Origin: Puffinus mauretanicus
Lineage: Eukaryota; Chordata; Aves; Procellariiformes; Procellariidae
NCBI GenBank assembly: GCA_023333565.1
Contig: JAJKFH010001977.1
Span: 124,001-188,000 of the forward strand
Length of the DNA: 64,000 nt
Direction: 5' to 3'
The number at the start of each line of letters is the position of its first letter. The first letter of the stretch is position 1. Shown piece by piece: positions 54,111 to 64,000 of this stretch. Below the pieces are notes generated by a model. The model saw nothing but the letters and a program-made list of their open reading frames with translations, was not told the origin of the DNA and did not search any database. Both the position numbers and the translations under genes were made by a program.

Positions 54111-57100
54111 AAGTAGTAGTTAAATGCATTTAAACTTTGTGCCCTACTGGATCATTGACAGCAAACACTGAATTACCTGAAAGTATAAGCCTTTGGTTTT
54201 TGAGCTAAGAAACGCAATTCGGTTAAGTAAGAAAAAAATATGTAAAATATGCAAATATTTAAATATAGAGGGAGAGAATATGACTTGAGATGGATCTGTT
54301 ATATCCTATTGATGGGGCTTCCCAACCTGTGAGCAACATATTGCTTATAAGATCATATGACATTATTTGCATCCACACAAACCACAATTTAAAACTGAGC
54401 ATCCAATTGCTTGTCCAGAAAAATCTAAGCATGATGTTGCTATTCAAACACATTATTCTCAGTCTGTGGACCAAGAAATGTTAGAAACTGTTGTAGCAGA
54501 TCTTGTTACAGACAAGGTCTAATTTACAAATATATTCCCTGACCAAGCAAAGGACTGAAGTATATGCTTTAAGCATGTGAAGTGTTTCATCCTGAAATTC
54601 AAATTTAGCAAAGACATTAGACACATTATTTAGAGTTATGGTAAGTGATTTTCTTGCTTTATTTCTTGTATTTATATTGTTGCTTCATTTGCTCTGTAGA
54701 GATAGTGTCTTGTTGATCAAAATTTGACATTAAATCTTCCTCTCCCCCCTTTTTTAATTTTTCCGCCTCAAATCACTGTGTTGAGTAAAAGACAAGTAGG
54801 GAGGATGGAAATAAAGTAGTATCACATATTTCAAGGTTACTTTGACATCCTAAAACCTTCCAAGGTGTTTGGTATGTTGAAATTTGCACTAGCATTTCAT
54901 TTGAACAACAATGAGATTATTGTTATTATGAGAAGAAAGAAAAAGAAAGAAGGAGGCAAAGGGAAAGAAAAAAAAAATCTCTGGGCTATAGCAACACTCT
55001 CTACGTAATCCTATATTTCACTTGCTATCTCTAACCCTTGTAGAGAAATCTTCCTCTGAAGTTTCTAGTCATGGTGCCTTCACTTTCACATTAAAGCAAT
55101 CCTGTAACAGTCACCATAACAATGATGGCATCCATGAAGAACATTACTGAGAAAAAAATTAATTACTGCATCCTTTGAGATAGGCAAAAAAAGTATTGTT
55201 GCATTTTATTTTTTCCCCAGAAGTTCAGCCCTTGAACACCATACAGCTGAAAATGATGTCTCTGGTAATCGTAGATTTTTTTGGCTGAAGAGAATGGCCT
55301 GAAGTCCATGTGGTATGGACTTTGCCTTGTGTTTTAATAAGTGCATTTGAGGAAGAGTTTATAAAACAGATTGCCAGACAGTTTTAGAGGAAGGTAAGAA
55401 AGGGCGATATAATATTTGGAAACAGGAAACTGTTCTTATACAGTCCACATAAATGGCTTGCATCAAGCTTTTGTAGTCTTACACTTTAAGTGGAATTTGC
55501 TAGGATAACCTTTTTGTAAACATAATTGTACATGGATGTAAGATTGAGTCTCAGTCGCATAACAGGAACAAATGGCAGAAGGAATTTGTACTTTCTTCTG
55601 AAAACTCGAAATATCTGATATGGCACTACAAAAGTAAATGTGTTGATGAGGAGTGAAAATCGCTATATTTCAGAATTAATTTTACTTGCTGGAAATAACC
55701 AACCTTTGAAGCATAAAAAATGGTTTACTAAAAAATAGCAAAAAGATATACCAATTTCCCCTCGTCCTATTGTGGAAATTAACACAGAATCCATTGTATT
55801 GGTAAACTCAATGGTATTTGTAGCATATAGACTCTTTTATTCAAGGCAATTTTTTATGTAGTTTATATGTCCATCGCTTCAGTGAAAAGAGCAGATAGAT
55901 GCTGAAAAACAACATGCAGTGATATATAGGTTTCATATTTGTGTGAAAAAATGGGTGATCTACTTCTTTACACTGAATAGATGATTTTACCCACGTCTTT
56001 ATCGCCATGCCACTGTTTGACCCTGTACTTCTGAATAGCATTATTAATCATATCATAACAAAACCTTCGTTCAGGCAAGTCCACCACAAGTTTGGGGAAA
56101 GTTATCTTGGCAGATTAATTTTTGCCCATCTGTGTTTCTGTGTGTGGGCTGTAAATATTGTCATTGTCATAAGGCTTTGCAAAAAAAAAACGTTAAACTG
56201 CTCTTTCATTTTATTTCATTTAACATTGCTTTATGGTCCATTAAAACAGATTGCTACTTGCTACTGAAGGCTGCTACTGCAGTCTTCGTTTACTCGGCTG
56301 AAATGTAGCTTGTTTATAGATGCTATATTTTGTGAGATTGTCTTATTATGTATATTAATCCAGACTAGGATTTGTAAAGGATGCAGAGGTGGCTAATTCC
56401 TATTAGTGTTATCTCTATAACTGATTATCTAAGGGTCTCAGTCTTTACAGAGCTACACAGTGAGATTTCAAATTTCAGGACTGCCCTACAAGAACTACTT
56501 GTGGTTTTGTTTGTGTGGGTTGTTTTTTGGATTCCCTCCCCCCCCCACACACCCCCTTTTTCAAGCTAGATGAATGAGGTTTTCCAGCATGAGTCACAAA
56601 CTAAAGGAAAAAATGAGCATATGAACCTGGCTCATGGTCAATACTTGTTTGGTAGAAGCATTTTGGTTAGTCTGCACTCCATAATGTGCCATTTTTCTTT
56701 TTGGGGAATTCCATTATGTCATATTAGTTCACCTAAGAGTGGCCTGTACAGACATTGAAATCAGGTCTTGAAAAACATCTCAGATAATGATGCAGTCTTT
56801 TGCACAGGTGAGTCAAATTCAAGACTTCCAGCAGTCTCTTTATAGTAATGTCCTGTAGTGTAAATCAGCCTGAGACTGGCAAAGGCAAGTAAGTGTTAGT
56901 GAAAAATTGTTGCATGTCAGAGTTCTTTGTAAAACAGACATGCAGGTGGTACTTCTAAAGTGCATATATGCTTAATGTTAAAGTTGGACGTGACTGAATT
57001 TACTTTTACTGTGCCTTAGATATAGGAATATTACTGATCTTAAGAGTTAGAAAATATTGTATAGGTTTAAAGTCACCAGAAGTTACTAGATCTTGGAGTA

Positions 57101-60100
57101 AAATGACTTTCATTATGAAATGATCGGTGAAACTTGTCAGAATGGAAATGATGAAGGTGGTACTTTGCTTTGTATTATCTCGCCGCTGGCTGCATCATTG
57201 CGAGTACCATAACATATTACATTTTTATATGTTTATTACCCATGACAGTAACTGTTTCTTCCATGGCTTTCTAACTGGTATGTTTTGTGATGGTTCATGC
57301 TGGGTTACATCAGTTTTACTGTGTTACTTCATTCAGTGAGATATGAACTGACACAACCCCTTGTAAGAGAAGCTGGAAATTTTAGGATAAAACAATTTTC
57401 TACATAAGCCTAGTGATTTGAAGAAAAAAAGTTTTCTTTTTTCTCCAGGAACTTCTGAGCTTTCTGTGTCTGAAAGATAAATTTGGAGATTGCTTTATTA
57501 TTCAAGTATGTTTAAAGCATAGGAGCAACAAACAGACTTGATATCTGTTTATGTAATTAAATGTATTTCCAATTGACAGCATGTCTGAATGTAAATGAGA
57601 CAAATACGTATCAGGATGTAGAGAGGTGTAACAAGTTCTGTGTAGAAATGTTAGAAAAAGAGGTGAAATGGAACTTTCTCTTCACTCATAGCTTGCCTTC
57701 CTGCTAATTTTTGCTCTTTTGCCTAAGTTTGATTGTAAATTGCATGTGAGCAGTTGCTTTATAAAGCAACCATTGCAAGTTTAGCTTGATTTACAATTGC
57801 AGTGGACTTATGTGGTTGGGAAGGTTTTGTATCCAAAGGTGGAAAGGAATGTGAAAGAAGTCCTGTACAGTGACTACAGTAATTAGTTTTGTCTTTCTGT
57901 CAGGTGTTAATTCTGCTGCTAAATATTAATGTTTCTAGATTACTGTTTTCGTTTCTTGGAGGTAGGCTATTCTGTACCCAAAAGCGAATACAGAAAAATC
58001 TGTGTCTCACTAGTGGTAACGACAACATAGCACAATCTTCCCTGGCCACTCCACTGATTATTGCTCTTTGCAGCTTTCATTACATAGGATAAGCCAGGGG
58101 TGAATGAGAATCAATCTTAGGTTTTAGTGACAGGGTAAAGAAGGCAATTGCTACTAAAAATATTCTAAACTCCGTGTCCTGTTCTGCTAGGAAATTTCAG
58201 ATTATCCCCTGTAAGGAAATGTGAGCTGTGAAAGAAATTTAGATTGGATGCCCATATTGGATTTTCTTTCAGAAACTGGATATATTTAAACTTTGAAAAT
58301 ATTGGAGTACAAGTAAATCCAAAAATTCTGTTGAGTTTATAACACTGTCCTGAGTCTATGTAATTCTACACCTTTATTTTATTCCTTTTAGGGATATATA
58401 ATATGAATAAAAATATCTCTTGTTCTTTGTTAAAAACATTTTTTGATAGAGAAGGAAAGGAAGAGGCTTCTCTTTCATTATTGACAGCCAAGCAGAAAGT
58501 GAGTTACTGCTGCTTTAGAAACACCAAGAGGTATGAAAGGCTTTTATGAATATTCTCTTGTCTTGGAAAGATAGTAAACCTCTATCCATATTTATTGCCC
58601 TCCCTCCTCATATTCAGGATGACAGTCTCATCATAATGTGGATGGGAAATTTGTCATAATCAGAGAAACTCCATCTCATGGCTCAAACCCTTTCATGAAT
58701 ATTTACTTTCCAGTGGAAATTTCTGTTTCTTGTCAAAAAGAGAGTTAACAATCTTAAATATCCTTTTCTGACATCTTGATATCTTTGTTCCCTTTTTATT
58801 GTAAACTGTGTTTTGTTAGAATACTAATGTTATCCCTAGCTGACCTCTGAAGACTGGTATCTTGAAATTTTATTATGCTACCTGGGGTTTAATTTGTCAG
58901 TCTGAGATTGACCTTCATGCAAAGCTGAGAAAAAAATTAGCCTCTAGCCAATGCTAGTTTATTTTAGTAAAATTAATTTTTAAGGTCAATCTTTTTCTAG
59001 AGCTGTCTTTGTTCCTATGAAAGATTCCATTAGGAACAGATTTCTGTATTGGTCATGTTGATTTCTTTTTAAAAAACATATTTTCTTTCACTTACATCTT
59101 AATTTATATTTTGAACTAGTAAAATTCAGGTTTTCATCTTGTCACCATTCCTTTTTTTTCTCTGACAATCAAATTTCACCATAATTTGTCAGAAATTTGA
59201 AATCACGTGGAACGTGGGTTGGTAACCAAAAAGGATGAGCAAGCTGACATCATTGGCTATCACTTAATCATTGCTCAACAGAAACTATAGCAAGAGTATA
59301 ACGTACCTCACTTCTACCGCCAGTCCCCCAGTTTGGATATTTGCGGCCTTGAACCTTGTCTAGCTAAATTGGGAATCTACCTGTTACTTTACAAGGTACA
59401 TAACAGCACAAGGAATTTTCAAGGTAATTTATTAATTATTTATCCATTCTTCATTACACAGTCAGTAGATTCTTCCAATTCATCTTCCTCTATTTTTTTT
59501 TTTTAAACTTCATTCTTTTCAGTATAAATTAGAAGGGTGGATCTGCTACGTTATGTCATTCTGAAAAAGATTGCTCAAAGTTTCTGCTGCAGGAGTGCTC
59601 ATTGGATTGCAGTTCCCTTGAGATTCCTAGCACTGGGCTGAGAATCCTGACTTATGGAGCTAAGTGACAAAATTCAGTACAGTCCATGACTTTCTAGGAA
59701 TAGTTTCAGAAAAAATGGAATATACTTTTAATGGGACATTGTAACATTCTAAAAATAATTCTTTTTCTAATTCAGAACAAAACCTGAAAATTCTGTAATT
59801 TATTTGGGAACACAAATACCAAAAGGAAGAAACTTAAAGGTGTAAAAATGTTGCATTTTCGATAGCATCAAATGCTATGATAAAACTTGACTCTAAATAA
59901 AGCTTTTTTTGTTTTGTTTTCTTAAAGTGAATGACATTTATGGGGAAAAAAATTTAAAAGATAAAATGGTTTCCTTTAACATGGTCATATTTAAAAAATA
60001 TTAGCAGATTTTGAATATTTCCATAAGGTTACATTTTTATAACCTGAGATATTCTTTTTCAACACCCTGTCTGGTTATTGCATAGGAACAATCATGTAGA

Positions 60101-63100
60101 AAGGAGCATGTATAGATTCATTGATTTATTTCGGGAATCACTAGATAGAGCAAAGTGATAACTCTGTTTTCCTAGTATTTCCTTTGTATTTTTTCCACTC
60201 TGTTGGTCATTCTATCAATATTCAATCTTTCATAAATAACTTTTTGTCCATCCTGTTTGATTCTTACTGTTCATATAGTGCCTGCAATTCTATTATGTGA
60301 TGAATAATTTTCAGCCTATTAGTTTTCAGAGTATAATCATCATTTGAAATAGGAACAATTCTTATTGTCATGTTTTGCTCACGCTTAGTTTTAGTTTGTG
60401 TTGAAATAATTTCATTATCACCAATTGAATTTACAGTTGCTTTAAAACTGTATTACTAAGCCCTACTTGCATCTTTTATGTTTTCTTTCCTTACCAAGTT
60501 AATTTATATTAAAATTATATGTAGCTATCAGAAAGGTTGGTTCACATGCTAAATGTAGCCTTATTCAACATAACAGTGTTATGGACTGCCCATGAAAGAA
60601 CATTATGAAAAGCAAATTTCGTCATGATCATTAGAGGTCAATGGAGCTTTTTGTGAAGTGAGCCTACTAACATTTTACTTAGAACTTGCCAGAGATGGAA
60701 TAGAACTCAAGAAAGTCTTGTAAATTAGTATTTATTAATGTCAAACTTTCATATTTTATTCATGTTTTATTCTACAAATGTAGGAATATGATTGGCATTC
60801 TGCAAGGAAATTTGAATCAGCCAACAACATAGCAAAAGCTGTCATAAAATTTGCCAAATATGACTTTTGATGTTAGTACAATTTCCATATAACCTTTTCA
60901 AAATTATCAGTACTGTTATGTTATAATTTATAAAAAATCTATTTCTGTGACAACTGAAAGGAAAAAAGAAAAAAACAACCAAGCTTGGAATTGAACTTTT
61001 TTTATAAGGTATTTTATTTCCTCAAAATATCAGGAAAGAAGCAGAGCTGACATTCTTTCCTGTGTAGTCAGTTCTATTCCCTCCCAGATTTGCTGATCAC
61101 TTGGAAAAGGATCCAAATGAGGTGACTTTGGGGAGAAAAATTCTTGCTAATGTAAATTACTGTTTAGAAATACCTTCTTTTTCAGAAAGAACATACATCA
61201 AATGTTATTCACAAAGATAAGTAAATTTGCCTAATGGCAAGCTAAAAAAAACCCAAGCATGATCTTTTCATAAGGTTTGCATATTCCAATATCTATTAAT
61301 AATGTGCCATTACACATTATATAGAATTTTATTAATATAAATGCATAATACTAGTTGAATTGCTATTACAGGGCTTTCAGCTGAAAGAAACATAGGATAA
61401 AAATAAGATGAAAAATAAAAATTTTAATGATGTTAAGTTAAAAAAATCTATTCTGCTTTAAGATGCTAATTTGCACTTTACAAATGAACTGTAGGTTACC
61501 TATCTGCTTGTACACATGTACACATCTTTTATAATAGTTAACATAGATCCTGATAGCTCTAAGGTTTGTATAGTACTTCGAATAAGATGTCTCAAAGTCC
61601 CAAGAGATCCTAATTTTCATGATCTATAAAAATAATTTCAGTTTAAATCATTTACAGTGAGATGAGGCAGGTGACAAAATTAATAACTCCACACTGTTTA
61701 CTGTCTTTTATGTAAGGAAGCTTAAATTTTGGCAACTGAGTAAACACTGGAGTTACATACAGACTGTTGATGCTCAACCTGAAATGCAAGGCTGTGCTCC
61801 CAAGAAAATTAAAATGTAATGAGTTTGTATCAGCAATTCAGAAGGCAAGATTCCCTTTAATCCTTGAATCATTTCTCTTAAACTGGGGACTTGTGCTTCT
61901 CAGCAATTAGCACGGATGGTATTTGTAATGTCTACTAATTTATATCAGTATGTTTGATGGTAAGTCCCTCTCTCATGGTGCAAGTTCTAAATAACAAGCA
62001 TTCTTAAGGAAAAAGGGCTGCTGCCTCTGAATCTTTTAAAAATCAGTTTTCCTAAGAATTTTGGTAGAACTCAGTTTATTTAAAGAATGAAAAATCCTTG
62101 GTTTCTGAAAAAAAGAGGAGCAGATATTCACTTAATGTAATGCTTTAGGAGATCCAATGGATCTGTAGGGAAGCCTTTGAAAATTCAGACATAGGGCTTC
62201 CTGTCAGAATAGGGCAAATGTCATAACTTCTCCATATTATACTCCCATGGTTTCTTAACAAGTTATTTACCTGGAAAGATCAGCTCTCATAATTTGTGTT
62301 ACTTTCTTTTAAAGTCTTTCAGAAATCCAGGCTGACTCTATCATCTTGATCTGCCTTTTATACCTATAGACTCATTCAAGTAACTCCAATGTATTTTTGA
62401 GATAAGATTTTGCCAATAACTTACTCCTTTCAGTGTATCACATTTGTTCATATATACATGGGCAAAATATTACGTATTTTATTTCCTACCCCTTTTCCCA
62501 GTAAGGCTGCCAGTCTTTCTGGCTGATCCATTCTCTGTAATTGTCTGAGACCCTTCTCAAAATTTGGCATTACATTTGCTGTGACTCAGAGGCAGTTTTA
62601 ATGAAAAGGTTCTTGTCAATTTTTCAAACATTTCATCTTTGAGTTCCTTTAGATGTCTTGGATAAATATCATATGGTTCAGACAACTTACTAAACCTGTT
62701 TTCTCTTGGAAAGCTTATCATACAAGAAAAGAAATATTGGATTAAAATATGGTTTTTATTGTCATGCATCCAGATACTGCTTTACTGAAGAGAATGAGAA
62801 TTTTGCCAGTAAATCTGGGAGGACAATCTAGGACTGTTTAAAGAGAAAAATTTTACTGAATAAACATAAAGTAAAGAAATTTGAAGTAAAATACTAGTGT
62901 CCAGGTCTGTGACAAAAAGGAATAGACTCAAATTGTATAAAGGGAAATGTAGTACAGCAGAAAAGGTTTTGGATTTCTAAGGGATAGATTGCTCTGTTCT
63001 TGAAGGTTTTTAACAACAGAGCAGGTATACATCTGCTGGGGATATCGCAGGTAAAACTGATCTTTCTTGAAGAAGTGGGAGCAGAGAGCCACCTGTGGAA

Positions 63101-64000
63101 GCAGGCTATGTCGTTGTTACTGAAAGTGCTGTCAATAGATGTAAAACCTCAAAAGGTGATCTGTAGAACTGCAAAAAGTTGTGAAATATGCATGCAAAGA
63201 AGTGCAGTGGATAGGTGGCTAATGGCACCACACTTGGCCATAGGGGTCAAGCTCTTGACTGGTGTGTCATGACAATAATAACAAAATGTATGATATTATA
63301 AAAGCAATAAAATTGCATGGACTGATATGCAAAGTACGGATTTATTTTCACCTCACTTTTTCAGCCTCCAGACAACATGAGGTATATAGTATGGCTGTAG
63401 ATCTTTTTTTTTTCCCCAAAAAAAGTCATGTGATCCATCAAACCAGTTGAAAAACTCTGAAGTAGATTATTTTTTTAGATGATCAGTATATTCTATAATT
63501 CTGTCACATAAAACATAGAACGAGGCAATAGAGCTGATCGCTTGTTTTTTAAGTATAAATTTTCATATGTTTCTGATAACAGAATACAAAATTTCCCCAA
63601 GGATTATTTTCCACTGTGAGGAAGCTGATTGTTTCAACACTTTTTTTTTTCATGTTTCCACTTTTTCTTCTTACTAATAGTTTTTGGATTCTGACTTGAA
63701 CTGCCCTCATGTTTATGTTTAAGGTCAGATTTTAAGGAAGGTAGAATTATCTGGGAGAGAATTAGTCTGTCTTTGTCCTATCATTCCTTCCTGATGGATG
63801 GATGCTTGGGTCACCCACATAAACTAGTGAATCTAAATGCATAATTTCCTATTTGTTGAGCTTAAGGTCTGCGTCCAACAGTTCAAAACCAGTAATAGTC
63901 AGATGCTAGCAGCAGCATTTTGAGCACATTACTGGGTAACTAATACTTTTTATATATTTATGAAGTAAAGCATACATTATATGTTAGTGTTGATAATTGT
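54111..64000. other. Intergenic, no gene recognised
   Basis: AT-rich sequence with a purine-rich GAAA/GGAAA patch at 54930-54977 and a C-run followed by CACACACC at 56539-56556. Open frames (at most 90 codons) show no domain features. No tRNA or transposon was recognised. Confidence 0.65.

Overview
The window is vertebrate nuclear DNA, most likely from a bird. It carries the 3' end of a spliced, strongly conserved eukaryotic gene. It contains two decayed CR1-type LINE 3' ends, the retroelement family that dominates sauropsid genomes. I saw no Alu/B1-like SINEs, and the seven exons found span only about 17.4 kb. A turtle or crocodilian is possible but fits less well. No prokaryotic features were seen (operons, ribosome binding sites, CRISPR). 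The longest open frames (about 100-133 codons) are what AT-rich DNA gives by chance.

Region 1 (1 to about 21,600, + strand) is the 3' part of CDC73 (parafibromin), a subunit of the PAF1 elongation complex. Seven coding exons were placed to the base: 1419-1476, 4518-4553, 4957-5044, 12472-12633, 14523-14623, 17458-17599 and 18800-18836. They total 624 nt and encode the last 207 residues plus stop, i.e. residues 325-531 in human numbering, with the end of the linker and the whole C-terminal Ras-like domain. All inferred introns are GT-AG, the reading frame is intact, and exon lengths match my recollection of human exons 11-17. The 3' UTR starts at 18837 and holds a GT microsatellite and two candidate polyadenylation signals.

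Region 2 (about 21,600 to 64,000) has no gene I can recognise, which fits the gene-poor interval downstream of CDC73 in other amniotes. It holds a CR1 3' end (about 28,855-29,228), a C-rich minisatellite (29,515-29,686), and a possible isolated first coding exon with a good splice donor (29,734-29,790). Further along are an older CR1 remnant (about 32,795-32,908) next to a 33-bp duplication, a diverged 207-bp tandem duplication (42,637-43,050), a moderately GC-rich stretch (about 43,300-44,110), and several microsatellites and homopolymers, including a 32-T run at 53,762.

No new multi-gene system was found. The points most worth checking are a 21-nt in-frame pair of splice acceptors at CDC73 exon 14, the orphan exon-like ATG/donor at 29.7 kb beside a G-quadruplex-capable minisatellite, the 207-bp tandem duplication, and the recurrent A/C-rich tracts, one of which sits almost on the exon 13 acceptor.
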